In this document: piece by piece, positions 42,506 to 51,762 of the stretch
How positions within the stretch are numbered: the stretch's first letter is position 1
How the letters are laid out: each line of letters begins with the position of its first letter
From: Planctomycetota bacterium
GTDB taxonomy: Bacteria; Planctomycetota; B15-G4
Direction: 5' to 3'
DNA length: 64,000 nucleotides
Assembly: GCA_029259745.1 (NCBI GenBank)
Contig: JAJDEO010000048.1
Span: 141,897 to 205,896, forward strand
Translations under genes and position numbers: made by a program
Notes under the pieces: model-generated
What the model saw: the letters and a program-made list of their open reading frames with translations, nothing else
Databases searched by the model: none
Told to the model about the DNA's origin: nothing

Positions 42506-43497
42506 GGAACCGGGTTTCCGCTGGCTTCGAGACGCTCGAGAATGTGTTGGTTGACGTCATGCTTCACGGCGGAGGCTGCAGCCTTGAGCATGTGCGCGAT
42601 GGCGCGCGCGTCGGACCGACCGTGGCCGATCATGACCGGCGCCGAGACCCCGAGCAACGGCGCGCCGCCGTAGTTCGCGTAGTCGAGGCGTTGGAATGAC
42701 TTACCGAGGCTTTGCGCGACTTCATCGCGTGGCGGATGCTCGGCGAACGCCTCGTGCACCATCTGACGCACGAAGGACGCCAGGCCTTCCGACACCTTCA
42801 AGATCACGTTGCCGACGAAGCCTTCACAGACAACGACGTCGACGACTCCGCTCATGAGGTCCTGGCCCTCGATGAACCCCTTGTAGTCGATCGGGGAGTT
42901 CTGAAGGAGCGCATGGGTTTCGGTGATGAGCGGGTTGCCCTTGCCTTCCTCCTCGCCGATGTTCAGCAGGCCGACGGTCGGTGCGCTGACACCGAGGGTG
43001 CCACGCGTGTACTCGACCGCCATGATGGCGTACTGGACCAGGTGCTCAGGCTTGCAATAGATGTTGGCGCCCACGTCGATGACGACGCAGGGCCCGCGTC
43101 GGGTCGGCATTGGAACGGCGATGCCCGGGCGTGCGATGCCGGGCAGGCGCCCGAGCACGAGCGACGCCGCGGCGACCACGGCACCCGTGTTGCCGGCGGA
43201 CACGAACGCATTGGCATGCCCCGCCTTGACCGCCTTCATGGCGACAGTCATCGACGAGTCTTTTTTGGTCCGAATCGCTGACGCTGGGCTCTCGTCCATC
43301 TCGACGACCTCGGTGGCGCCGAGGACTTCGAGCTGCGACAAGTCGCGGGCGGCGAGGCGCTCTTTGAGCTCGCCCTCACGCCCGACGAGCAGGAGCTGCT
43401 CGGGACGAACGAACCCTCGCTCGAGAGCGAGAGCTGCGCCGTCGACGACACAGCCGGGGGCGCTGTCGCCCCCCATCGCGTCAATGGCGATCTTCAC
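42502..43497 (-). CDS. plsX: phosphate acyltransferase PlsX
   Basis: 331 residues from a GTG at 43497, which gives the standard N-terminus KIAIDAMGGDSAPG. Other GTG codons (43503, 43517) are also in frame. Conserved segments are AFVSAGNTGAVVAAA, PCVVIDVGAN, VGLLNIGEEEGKGN, VVVCEGFVGNVILK and YGGAPLLGV. PlsX converts acyl-ACP to acyl-phosphate for the first glycerol-phosphate acylation. Placed between rpmF and fabH as in many bacteria. Confidence 0.96.
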   Translation of the reverse strand: MKIAIDAMGGDSAPGCVVDGAALALERGFVRPEQLLLVGREGELKERLAARDLSQLEVLGATEVVEMDESPASAIRTKKDSSMTVAMKAVKAGHANAFVSAGNTGAVVAAASLVLGRLPGIARPGIAVPMPTRRGPCVVIDVGANIYCKPEHLVQYAIMAVEYTRGTLGVSAPTVGLLNIGEEEGKGNPLITETHALLQNSPIDYKGFIEGQDLMSGVVDVVVCEGFVGNVILKVSEGLASFVRQMVHEAFAEHPPRDEVAQSLGKSFQRLDYANYGGAPLLGVSAPVMIGHGRSDARAIAHMLKAAASAVKHDVNQHILERLEASGNPVP

Positions 43498-43531
43498 GGA
43501 CACGTCCGTCTCGATCACGGTGCGGTCTCGA

Positions 43532-43711
43532 TCAGGCTTCGAGATGCAGGACGTCGCGGCCCTTGTAGTACCCGCAGTTGTCGCACGCGGTGTGCGGCTG
43601 CTTGACGGCGCTGCAACGCGCACACAGTGCGGTCGCCGGCGGCGTGAGGGCGAGGTGGCTACGACGCTTACGCTTACGTGCCTTCGAGGTCTTGCGCTTG
43701 GGTACGGCCAT
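43532..43711 (-). CDS. rpmF: 50S ribosomal protein L32
   Basis: 59 residues. It begins MAVPKRKTSKARKRKRRSH, the classical L32 start, and has two CxxC pairs, C-A-R-C (30-33) and C-D-N-C (43-46), with GYYKGRDVL after the second. The four Cys bind zinc in such versions. It heads the plsX-fab cluster, the usual neighbourhood for rpmF, and stops 34 bases before the plsX start chosen here. Confidence 0.97.
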   Translation of the reverse strand: MAVPKRKTSKARKRKRRSHLALTPPATALCARCSAVKQPHTACDNCGYYKGRDVLHLEA

Positions 43712-43897
43712 GGGAGCGATCCACTCCAGTACGGTGTCGGACTCAGCAACGTAATGAGCCGAGCGGAATCCCCTAGGTTAGCGGGCGCCGGTTCCCCGGA
43801 AAACCCCGAATCCAAAATGCCTGGATCCGTGCAGCATCGCGCGCTCCGGGCCGGGGAAGGGAGAGAGTCCCGTCGCGAACCGCGTCACCCGCGTGTA

Positions 43898-46579
43898 TCA
43901 GCTCGTCGTGGCGCCGTCGGGCGTCTGCCGGTCGAGCACCGACTCGAGCACGCCGAGGACGTCGTCGTGGGCTCCACCCCGCCCCTGGGCGAAGGTGGGG
44001 TTGCCGCCTCCCTTGCCACCGAAGGCCGCGGCAAGCTCGTCGACCATGGTCTTGGCGGACAAACCTCGGGCCACGCCCGCTTTGGAGAGGGCGACGATGT
44101 AGCTCGTCGTCTCGTCCTCGGGGATCGCCAGCACGACGATGTCGGCCTGGCGCTTGGCGTAGTCGCCGGCGATCTCGCGCAGCATCTTCACGGGCAGCCC
44201 TTCGAGCGTCCCGACCACGGCCCGCAGGCCGTGCCAGTCGCGGATCGACGAGGCCAGGTTCGCCTCTGCCATCTGGGCGCGAGCGGCCGCGAGTTCCTTG
44301 CGCAGCGACTTCACCTCGGCCTGGGTGGCGTCGATGCGTTCCTCGAGTCGGTCGGGCGAACTCTTGAAGAGCGCCGCCGAGCGACTCAGCACGCCTTCCT
44401 CGTGGCGCAGGTGATCGATGACACCGAGGCCTGTTCGCGCCTCGATGCGGCGAATGCCCGCCGCCACCGAACCTTCCGAGAGGATCTTGAGCAGGCCGAT
44501 ATCGCCCGAGCGCCCGACGTGCGTGCCGCCGCAGAACTCGACGCTGTCGCCGCCAGGTGCACCGGCTCCGGGAACCCGCACGACGCGCACGCGATCGCCG
44601 TACTTCTCGCCGAAGAGCGCGATCGCCCCCTGCTCGCGCGCCTCGCCGAGCGACATCTCCGCAGCGGCGACGTCGCGATTCGCGAGCGTCCAGCGATTGA
44701 CGATGTCCTCGACCTCCGCGATCTCTTCGTCCGTCATGCCACGTGGGAAGCGGAAGTCGAACCGTAGACGGTCGGGGGTCACGAGCGAACCCGCCTGGGC
44801 GACCTCGTCGCCGAGGACCGCGCGGAGTGCATTGTGGAGCAGGTGCGTTCCGGTGTGGTTGCGCGCCGTGGCGCTGCGCCGCGTGTCGTCGACGACCGCA
44901 TGGACCGGCCCGGCCACGGGCGTGCCCTCGGTGACGAAGCCACGGTGGAGCGAGATGCCGCGCAGGGCGATCGTGTCGTCGATCTCGATCGTGAAGCCAT
45001 CGCCCCGCAGCGTCCCGGCGTCGCCCACCTGACCGCCGCCCTCGGCGTAGAACGGCGTGCGGTCGAGCACCACGATCACGGCCTGGGCATCACCCTCGCC
45101 ATCGGTCTCGTCATCGGTCTCGTCATCGTCGACGATCGCGAGGATCGTGGTGTCGAGCGCGACGGTGTCGCGCACGAACTCCGTTTCAGGGAGCTTCTCT
45201 GCGACCTTGCCGAGCGGCCCTTCGTCGAAGATGGAGTCGGAGATCTTGCTCGACTCCTTGGAGCGTCGGCGCTGCTCGGCCATGAGACCGCGATAGCCCT
45301 CTTCGTCGACGCCGAGGCCGTGCTCGTCGAGCAGCATCTTCTGCAGATCGAGGGGCAGACCGAAGGTGTCGTAAAGCAGGAACGCGTCCTTGGCGCCGAG
45401 ATCACTTCCCTGCGACTCGCGGATCGCGTCCGCCATGCCGTGAAGCTTCTGGCTCGCGCTGAGGAACGAGCTCGCGAATTTCTCTTCCTCGAGTGCGATC
45501 GCTGACGTGATCACCGACTGGGCGTCGCGAAGCTCGGGCCAGGCCCCGGACATCTCGTCGATGATGCGCGCCGACAGCTCGGTCAGCCACGGCTGACGGA
45601 GGTCGCCGCCGAGGATATGACGATCGATCATCGCGCGGCGCAACACCTTGCGGACGACGTAGCCCTGCTTGACGTTGCTCGGACGCACGCCGTCGCTGAC
45701 GCAGAACGTCGCGGCGCGGACGTGGTCGACGATGCGCCGCACGCGCTCGCCCTCGAGCGTTCCAAACTCCGTCGAGCGGCCGACGTGCTCATGCACGGCG
45801 TCGACGAGCGGCGTGAACAGCGACGACTCGAAGTTCGACGGAAGCACCACGCCACGCTCGAGCGACTCGAGCACGCGCACCGTGCGCTCGAAACCCATGC
45901 CGGTGTCGATGTTCTTCTGCGGCAGCGGGACGAGCTCGCCGCCATCGCGGCGCTCGAACTGCGTGAAGACGAGGTTCCAGATCTCCGCGAAGCGACGCCC
46001 ATCTTCGGCCGGACCACCGGGCGGAATCACGCCCTCTTCGGGGTGCCAGTCGAAGTAGATCTCCGAGCACGGCCCGCAAATGCCGTTGGGGCCCTTGCTC
46101 GGCGCCGACGCCGGCCAGAAGTTGTCTTCCTCGCCGTAACGGAAGATGCGCTCGCGCGGCAGGCCGACCTCATCGGCCCAGATGTCGGCGGCCTCGTCGT
46201 CGTCGAGGTAGACCGTGACGGACAGTCGATCGGCCGGGATCCCCCACTTGCCGAGCAGCTGCCAGGCCCACGTGATCGCCTCGCGCTTGAAGTAGTCGCC
46301 GAACGAGAAGTTGCCGAGCATCTCGAAGAACGTGTGATGCGACGTCGTGCGTCCGACGTTGTCGAGGTCTGGCATGCGCAGGCACTTCTGCGACGTCGTG
46401 GCGCGGCTGAACGGGAGGTTGCCGCGGCCGAGGAACATTGCCTTGAACTGATTCATCCCCGCGCCCGTGAAGAGCAGCGTGGGATCGTCGGCGGGCACCA
46501 GGCTGTCGCTGGGATGACGGGAGTGACCCTGCGCTTCGTAGAAGGACAGGTAGTCTTCGCGGATCGTGTCGGGATTCAT
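43898..46579 (-). CDS. alaS: alanyl-tRNA synthetase
   Basis: 893 residues, standard bacterial length. The class II core begins IREDYLSFYEAQGH, then PTLLFTGAGMNQFK and HHTFFEMLGNFSFGDYFKREAI. The editing domain has HTGTHLLH and the metal-binding FCGGTHVGRSGDIG. The C-Ala domain ends with GGKGGGNPTFAQG. It charges tRNA-Ala with alanine and clears misacylated Ser/Gly. A short acidic insertion (DDDETDDETDGEGDA) is present in the editing region. ATG 46579 is chosen; the arginine-rich in-frame extension to 46840 is not credible. It lies downstream of recA, separated by a hairpin. Confidence 0.97.
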   Translation of the reverse strand: MNPDTIREDYLSFYEAQGHSRHPSDSLVPADDPTLLFTGAGMNQFKAMFLGRGNLPFSRATTSQKCLRMPDLDNVGRTTSHHTFFEMLGNFSFGDYFKREAITWAWQLLGKWGIPADRLSVTVYLDDDEAADIWADEVGLPRERIFRYGEEDNFWPASAPSKGPNGICGPCSEIYFDWHPEEGVIPPGGPAEDGRRFAEIWNLVFTQFERRDGGELVPLPQKNIDTGMGFERTVRVLESLERGVVLPSNFESSLFTPLVDAVHEHVGRSTEFGTLEGERVRRIVDHVRAATFCVSDGVRPSNVKQGYVVRKVLRRAMIDRHILGGDLRQPWLTELSARIIDEMSGAWPELRDAQSVITSAIALEEEKFASSFLSASQKLHGMADAIRESQGSDLGAKDAFLLYDTFGLPLDLQKMLLDEHGLGVDEEGYRGLMAEQRRRSKESSKISDSIFDEGPLGKVAEKLPETEFVRDTVALDTTILAIVDDDETDDETDGEGDAQAVIVVLDRTPFYAEGGGQVGDAGTLRGDGFTIEIDDTIALRGISLHRGFVTEGTPVAGPVHAVVDDTRRSATARNHTGTHLLHNALRAVLGDEVAQAGSLVTPDRLRFDFRFPRGMTDEEIAEVEDIVNRWTLANRDVAAAEMSLGEAREQGAIALFGEKYGDRVRVVRVPGAGAPGGDSVEFCGGTHVGRSGDIGLLKILSEGSVAAGIRRIEARTGLGVIDHLRHEEGVLSRSAALFKSSPDRLEERIDATQAEVKSLRKELAAARAQMAEANLASSIRDWHGLRAVVGTLEGLPVKMLREIAGDYAKRQADIVVLAIPEDETTSYIVALSKAGVARGLSAKTMVDELAAAFGGKGGGNPTFAQGRGGAHDDVLGVLESVLDRQTPDGATTS

Positions 46580-46845
46580 CGGATTGCGGTCGAGTGTGTG
46601 GCTTGTGGGCGCTCGGGCGCTCAACAGCGTGTTCAACCCAGGTTGGATTGTCGAGACCAGAGGCATCTTCGCGCCGAACGGGTCAACGCCTCTCATGGCA
46701 GATGCCGCCCGAGTCCGCGGGGATTCGCGCAGCGGTCGTGACCTGGTGGCGAGTGACCGGGCGACCGGCCGCGGCGTGACGGGGCCCCGGACCGCCCGGT
46801 GCGATGCGCGGCCGAGGTCTGCGCGGCGAGGAGCCGTCAACGCGA

Positions 46846-46882
46846 CGACGCGCTGGGCGAGAACTCTCGCGCCAGCGCGTCG
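46846..46882 (-). terminator. hairpin terminator of recA
   Basis: CGACGCGCTGGGCGAGA (46846-46862) and TCTCGCGCCAGCGCGTCG (46865-46882) pair with a single bulge, a stem of about 16 bp starting 33 bases after the recA stop. The rest of the 336-base gap to alaS shows nothing else. Confidence 0.6.
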
Positions 46883-46915
46883 GTGAGTCGGCTTCGGGGG
46901 AGGCCGACCAGATTC

Positions 46916-48067
46916 TCAGGCGTTGGCGCGCAGCTTGCGCTTGGCTGGGGCCTTGGCGGTGCCATTGGAGTCGGCCGTTGCCTTTTCCGTGGGCGCGCCC
47001 TTCGCTTCGTCGGCGCTCTTCGTCCCGGCTTGCTTCCGCGGCTTGGCTCCGTAGGCATCGCGGACCTTGTCTTCGATGCTCGTCAGAAGCTGCGGGTTCT
47101 CCTTCAGGAGGTCGCGGGCCTTCTCGCGGCCCTGGCCGAGGCGATCGGTGCCGTAGGACAGCCACGATCCCGACTTCTTGACGATGTCCTTCTCGACGGC
47201 GAGGTCGAGCAGGTCGCCGATGTAGGAGATGCCCTGGTTGAACATGATGTCGAACTCGGCCTTCCGGAACGGCGGCGCGAGCTTGTTCTTCACCACGGTG
47301 ACGCGCGTGCGGTTGCCGATCACGGCATCGCCCTGCTTGAGCGACCCGATCCGGCGAATGTCGAGGCGCACGGACGTGTAGAACTTCAGCGCGCGTCCAC
47401 CTGTGGTGGTTTCGGGGCTGCCGAAGAACACGCCGATCTTCTCGCGGATCTGGTTGATGAAGATCACGCAGGTGTTCGTGCGGTTGATCGCACCGGTGAG
47501 CTTTCGCATGGCCTGCGACATGAGGCGAGCCTGGAGGCCGACGTGCGAGGCGCCCATCTCTCCGTCGAGCTCGGCCTTGGGCACGAGGGCGGCGACGGAG
47601 TCGATGACGACGACCGAGAAGGCGTTGCTGCGCACGAGCATCTCGCAGATCTCGAGCGCCTGCTCACCCGTGTCGGGCTGGGACAGGATCAGGTTCTCGG
47701 TGTCGACGCCGAGCTTGGCCGCGTAGGTCGGGTCGAGCGCGTGCTCGGCGTCGATGAACGCACACGCGCCGCCCTCCTTCTGGGCATTGGCGATCAGGTG
47801 CAGCGTCAGCGTCGTCTTACCTGAAGACTCCGGGCCGAAGATCTCGACGATGCGGCCCTTGGGAAGCCCCGCCCCACCGAGAGCCATGTCGAGCGACAGC
47901 GATCCCGTGGAGATCCCTTCGATGACGGTTTCGGGGGCATCGCCCAGGCGCATGATCGCGCCCTTTCCGAACTGCTTCTCGATTTGCGAGAGCGTGACCG
48001 CGACATCGGTGGGCATGACATCGGACTTGCTGGGCTTGTCGGCGGACTTGGACTTCTTGGCGAGCAT
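46916..48067 (-). CDS. recA: recombinase RecA
   Basis: 383 residues. Walker A is GPESSGKTTLTLH. EKQFGKGAIMRLGD, INQIREKIGVFFG and ETTTGGRALKFY (L2 loop region) are canonical. The C-terminus is an Ala/Lys-rich tail (SADEAKGAPTEKA to KRKLRANA), longer and more basic than the acidic tail of Escherichia coli RecA. RecA forms filaments on single-stranded DNA for recombination and SOS signalling. ATG 48067 is preceded by AGGAG at good spacing. A 19-base palindrome 38 bases upstream is a candidate SOS operator. Confidence 0.97.
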   Translation of the reverse strand: MLAKKSKSADKPSKSDVMPTDVAVTLSQIEKQFGKGAIMRLGDAPETVIEGISTGSLSLDMALGGAGLPKGRIVEIFGPESSGKTTLTLHLIANAQKEGGACAFIDAEHALDPTYAAKLGVDTENLILSQPDTGEQALEICEMLVRSNAFSVVVIDSVAALVPKAELDGEMGASHVGLQARLMSQAMRKLTGAINRTNTCVIFINQIREKIGVFFGSPETTTGGRALKFYTSVRLDIRRIGSLKQGDAVIGNRTRVTVVKNKLAPPFRKAEFDIMFNQGISYIGDLLDLAVEKDIVKKSGSWLSYGTDRLGQGREKARDLLKENPQLLTSIEDKVRDAYGAKPRKQAGTKSADEAKGAPTEKATADSNGTAKAPAKRKLRANA

Positions 48068-48104
48068 GGGGTGTCTCCTGGCTTGTGCCTGTTGGTTGAC
48101 GCCC

Positions 48105-48123
48105 GTTAGGGGTGTCACCTAAC
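48105..48123. promoter_or_regulatory. palindrome upstream of recA, candidate SOS/LexA-type operator
   Basis: GTTAGGGGTGTCACCTAAC: GTTAGG (48105-48110) and CCTAAC (48118-48123) are perfect inverted arms around seven bases. Next to it, AACAGGTACTTAAC (48121-48134) is a second, imperfect palindrome. The site is 38 bases before the recA start, where an SOS repressor would act. The sequence does not match the classical Escherichia coli or Bacillus boxes. Confidence 0.4.
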
Positions 48124-48237
48124 AGGTACTTAACATCTCGATGCGGAGGATCCAGGGCGGAAATCCAAAAAACCGCTCGGAAGGGAGACGAGGGCGCCGC
48201 TGCGACGTGACATGCCTGTTCGCAAAAAGCCGTGAAC

Positions 48238-49152
48238 TCAGCTCGGCAGCAGTGCCTCGTACGCTCGTCGGCGCCGCTCCACCGTGGCCCGCGCAGCCTC
48301 GACGCCCCCCGGCGGCGTGAAGGCCCGCACCGAGAAGTCCTCGACGGCCATGGCGCCCGTCACGACGGCCGTCGTCAGGGCTGCGCGAACGGCGTCCATG
48401 TCCGTGCGTCCCGCGGCGGCAAGCGTCCCGATCAACCCGCCGGCGAAGGCATCTCCGGCGCCGGTCGGGTCGCGCGCGAGCGCCACGCAGGCCGGCAGCA
48501 TCAGCGAGCCCTCGGGTGTGAACAGTGAGCAGCCTTCCGAGGCCTGCTTCACGATCACGAAGCCCGGTCCGCGGGCGAGCAGTTGCGCCCCCGCTTCGGC
48601 GACGTCGTGGGTGTTCGCGAGCAGACGTGCTTCGTGTTCGTTGAGGACGAGTCCGTCGATACGCCGCATCACCGCCGCGAGGCCGTCGGGCTGCTCGGCG
48701 ATCCAGCACTGACGCGTGTCGGCGATGACGAACGCCGCGACGTCGAGCGCATCGAGGACGCGCAGGTGGACAGCCGGCTCATCCGTGGCGAGGAAGACGT
48801 GACTCGCGTCGGATGCCCCCGCGGGGATCACGGGCTCGTAGCCGACGTGGATGGCCGACGCCATCGCCAAGGTGTGCGACTCATCGAGCGCGTCGTCGTA
48901 GTTGCCCACCCAGTGGAAGGTGCGCGCAGTCGGATGCGTGACGAGCCCCGTGATGTCGACGCCGCGATCCGTGAGCGCCTCACGCGCCGACGTCGGGAAG
49001 TCGTGCCCGATGATCCCGCCGAGCGTGACGGGCGCGAAGCAGGACGCCGCGAACGCGGCGTGGATCGCCGAGCCCCCGAGAACTCGCTCGGCCCGTCCGT
49101 GCTCCGTCTCGACCGTGTCGAACGCGATCGTCCCGACGACGAGCAGACTCAC
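48238..49152 (-). CDS. PfkB-family carbohydrate/nucleoside kinase
   Basis: 304 residues from a GTG at 49152. It has the ribokinase fold: N-terminal VVGTIAFDTVETEHG, the Gly-Gly motif VLGGSAIHAAFAAS, a phosphate/ATP loop, and the C-terminal signature ARDPTGAGDAFAGGLIG with the catalytic Asp. The substrate may be a sugar or nucleoside. GTIAFDTVET resembles adenosine/inosine-kinase-like members, but the specificity is not determinable. It is coupled by GTGA to the upstream YbhN-like membrane gene. Confidence 0.9.
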   Translation of the reverse strand: MSLLVVGTIAFDTVETEHGRAERVLGGSAIHAAFAASCFAPVTLGGIIGHDFPTSAREALTDRGVDITGLVTHPTARTFHWVGNYDDALDESHTLAMASAIHVGYEPVIPAGASDASHVFLATDEPAVHLRVLDALDVAAFVIADTRQCWIAEQPDGLAAVMRRIDGLVLNEHEARLLANTHDVAEAGAQLLARGPGFVIVKQASEGCSLFTPEGSLMLPACVALARDPTGAGDAFAGGLIGTLAAAGRTDMDAVRAALTTAVVTGAMAVEDFSVRAFTPPGGVEAARATVERRRRAYEALLPS

Positions 49153-50234
49153 TCGTCGCTGCCTGCGCTCGCGGTGTGCATGTCTTCCATGACCCGCTTA
49201 CGATCCATGAGCAGGAACACGCCGCCGATGAGCGAGATGAGCATCGCCGTGATGCGATACGTGAACGAGATCGCGACGGCGTGCTGTGGGAGGACGCCGA
49301 CGGTTCCGAAGAAGTGCTCGAAGGCCTTTTCACCGACGCCGAGTCCACCGGGCGAGATCGGCAGGGCCTGGATCATGAAGATGATCGGGAGCAGCGAGCA
49401 GTAGCTCTGCAGGCCGAGGTCGGAGAGGGTCGTGAGCGAGGCGACGAGCTGCGGTTGGTCTTCGGCCGACGCCACGCTCGTCGGGTTGTCCAAGGCTGCC
49501 AGGCCGCCTTCGGCAATGCCGGTGCCGAGCGCCGAGACGCCGACGATGATGCACATGTGCACGACGACGGAGATCACGACGGCGACGGCGACGAGCGGCA
49601 GGCGCTCGCGGTAGATCGACACGGCTCGGTCGACACTCGAGAGGGCCTTGCCGATCTTCTGGGCGAACTTTCCGCCGGGCTTCTCAGAGCGCGGCAGCAG
49701 CGCCTTGATCTTGGCTTTGATGCGTCGCGAGAGCACACACGCGGCGCCGATCGCGGCCGCGCCGAGGAACCCGTAGATGACGATCGCGACATCGCGGTAC
49801 GTCGCGAAGTCGAACGGGATCACGACGGCGCTGATCAGCGCCAGCGACGCAATGCCGATGACGCGGTCGACGATCACGGACACGAAGGCGTCGGCGCGGC
49901 GCGTGGGGTTCTCGCGCACGACGTAGATCGCTTTGATGGCATCGCCGCCGGTCAGTCCGGGGACGACGCTGTTGAAGAAGATGCCGATGAACCCCAGGCG
50001 GATCGCGTCCCAGACCGTGGTCGTCAGTCCGACGCCGCGCATCAGCATCTGCCAGCGCAGGATCGACAGGACGTTGCCGCACAGAATCGCGACGGCTCCG
50101 AACACCCAGGCGCGCGGCGTCATGTCGCCGATGGCGCGTCGGATGTTGTCCCAGCCTGCCTTGTGGATGACGTAGGCGAGCAGCGACACAGCAAGCGTGA
50201 TCTTGAGGATGTTGAGGATCGTGGAGCGCTTCAC
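49149..50234 (-). CDS. YbhN/UPF0104-type membrane protein (LPG-synthase transmembrane family)
   Basis: 361 residues with about eight membrane helices. Family hallmarks are LRWQMLMRGVGL, FIGIFFNSVVPGLTGGDAIKA (N-x-x-x-P-G-x-x-G-G-D), DRVIGIASLALI and LPISPGGLGVGEKAF (P-x-x-P-G-G-x-G). It matches the transmembrane part of lysyl-phosphatidylglycerol synthases (PF03706), found without the synthetase domain in lipid- and hopanoid-related loci. A lipid-transport or flippase-like role is inference. Its start overlaps the DUF366 stop and its stop overlaps the kinase start. Confidence 0.9.
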   Translation of the reverse strand: MKRSTILNILKITLAVSLLAYVIHKAGWDNIRRAIGDMTPRAWVFGAVAILCGNVLSILRWQMLMRGVGLTTTVWDAIRLGFIGIFFNSVVPGLTGGDAIKAIYVVRENPTRRADAFVSVIVDRVIGIASLALISAVVIPFDFATYRDVAIVIYGFLGAAAIGAACVLSRRIKAKIKALLPRSEKPGGKFAQKIGKALSSVDRAVSIYRERLPLVAVAVVISVVVHMCIIVGVSALGTGIAEGGLAALDNPTSVASAEDQPQLVASLTTLSDLGLQSYCSLLPIIFMIQALPISPGGLGVGEKAFEHFFGTVGVLPQHAVAISFTYRITAMLISLIGGVFLLMDRKRVMEDMHTASAGSDE

Positions 50235-50782
50235 GTCACCGGTCTCACCTTCGATGCGGCATGTCCGACTGACGCGACTTCCTCGGCGTAGCGGCGCACG
50301 ACGGCGCGCAGCATCTCCATCGGTGCGACGCGCAGGTCGCGCAGGCCGGCGGTCTTGACCGGCGTGTCCTCGGTGTCGACGTTGAGGCCGACGTGGATCA
50401 TGCTCGAGCGCGGGCTCGTCGTCGCGATCGAGACCGACAGCTTGCCGTCGCCGACGAAGAGGTCGTCGCCGCGCACGTCGATGCGGACGCCGGAGCGCTG
50501 ACCGATCCAGTCGGCTGCCAGACGCACGAGTGCGCGCTGCCGCCAGACGGCCTCGGTGAGCGGGGTGTCGGGATGTTCGACGACCACGTGCGCCATGCGT
50601 GGACTCCAGATGGCCTCGCCGGCCTCGACGTCTTCGAGATCGACCATGTGCGCGAGCGGTACGTCCGCCCCACCGACGAAGAGGATGGCCACATCCCCGC
50701 CCGTCGCGTACTGATCGACGAACGACGTGCTGAGCTGGAGCCCGTCATAGGTCAGCGGCGCATCGAGCGTCACGATCTTCAT
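50231..50782 (-). CDS. DUF366-family protein
   Basis: 183 residues, cytoplasmic, no signal peptide. Characteristic segments are TYDGLQLSTSFVDQYATGGDVAILFVGGADVP, AHMVDLEDVEAGEAIWSPRMAHVVVEH, DDLFVGDGKLSVSIATTSPRSSMIHVGLNV. D-L-F-V-G-D-G-K-L-S-V-S-I-A resembles the substrate region of lipoate/biotin-ligase-like folds, so binding of a carboxylic cofactor is conceivable, but that is a guess. The function of DUF366 is not established. It is coupled to both neighbours by ATGA overlaps. Confidence 0.8.
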   Translation of the reverse strand: MKIVTLDAPLTYDGLQLSTSFVDQYATGGDVAILFVGGADVPLAHMVDLEDVEAGEAIWSPRMAHVVVEHPDTPLTEAVWRQRALVRLAADWIGQRSGVRIDVRGDDLFVGDGKLSVSIATTSPRSSMIHVGLNVDTEDTPVKTAGLRDLRVAPMEMLRAVVRRYAEEVASVGHAASKVRPVT

Positions 50783-51642
50783 CGAGCGGCGCTGAGTGCG
50801 ACGGCACGGCGTGCGACGGACGGGTCGGGATGACTCGTGAAGGCCGCGAGTGTGGTCTCGATCGTCTCGGATGGATACTCGGCCAGGCGCGGCGCGAGGG
50901 CGTCGAGGGCCCGGATCAGCGCCAGCGCATCGGTCTCGTGGATCGCCAGCAAGGTGAGCAGCTCGGCGCCGATGCTCGGGTGCAGGTGGCGCAGCGAGGC
51001 TCCTACCTCCTGGCGCACGGCCGGGAACGGGTCGCCGGCGAGGTGCACCGTGACGAGCGTGACGGCGTGGATCACCGTGCCCTCCTCGTCGAGCGCGACG
51101 CCGCCCGTGAACTCATCGACGGTGCGGCTCGTCACGACGTCGGCGATGTCGACGGAGAGGCGGACCTTGTCGGGTCCGATCCGCAGCTCCGAGAGCCAGG
51201 TGACGAGTTCGGTGAGCTCGGCGCGCTCGGCGGCCGTCGGCTCGTCGACCGTCAGCATGAGCTCCTCGATGCGCCGTGTGCGCTCGACGAACATCGTCAA
51301 CTCGATCTGGTCGGGATCCCAGGCGGGCTTCTCGAACGGCTCGAGGCACACCCAGGCCGCGCGCAAGGCCTCCGCGCGGGCGAGTCCCATCGGGCTCTCG
51401 AGGGCAACGCGGGCCAGGCTGGTGGCCGTGTAGAGCGCCTCGTCGCCCGTCGGCGGATCGGCGGCAAGGGCCTGGATCGTGGCGAGCACGGCGTCAACCG
51501 ATTCGTTCGTGACGTTGCCGCCGCGCAGCTCTTCGTTGAGGAGCAGCATGTCGTGGCGCGAGGGCGTCGCCTTGCAGCCGCCCACGATGCAGGTGAGGGC
51601 GAGGGCGGCGATGATCGCCTCGAGGCGTCGGATGGGGCGCAT
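50779..51642 (-). CDS. lipoprotein with HEAT-like helices, unknown function
   Basis: 287 residues. A lipoprotein signal (RRLEAIIAALALTCIVGGC) has the Cys near residue 21. The rest is mainly helical. Its end (VRQEVGASLRHLHPSIGAELLTLLAIHETDALALIRALDALAPRL) reads as two or three HEAT-like units. It is the first gene of a four-gene coupled series (lipoprotein, DUF366, YbhN-like, PfkB). ATG 51642 is chosen; the in-frame extension to 51816 would run into the tmRNA gene. Confidence 0.72.
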   Translation of the reverse strand: MRPIRRLEAIIAALALTCIVGGCKATPSRHDMLLLNEELRGGNVTNESVDAVLATIQALAADPPTGDEALYTATSLARVALESPMGLARAEALRAAWVCLEPFEKPAWDPDQIELTMFVERTRRIEELMLTVDEPTAAERAELTELVTWLSELRIGPDKVRLSVDIADVVTSRTVDEFTGGVALDEEGTVIHAVTLVTVHLAGDPFPAVRQEVGASLRHLHPSIGAELLTLLAIHETDALALIRALDALAPRLAEYPSETIETTLAAFTSHPDPSVARRAVALSAAR

Positions 51643-51762
51643 GGCCTGCACTCGGGAGCGGATCGGAACGAGCGGGCCCGTCGACAGGCGATGGGACGCG
51701 CGGGAGGTTATCGCGCCCCGCCGCCCCCTGCAAGAAGCGCGGGCGACGGGGCGTTCTCGATG

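Noticed and set aside
45617..46741. 374-codon plus-strand frame
   Set aside because: Lies inside alaS on the other strand and shows no recognisable protein.
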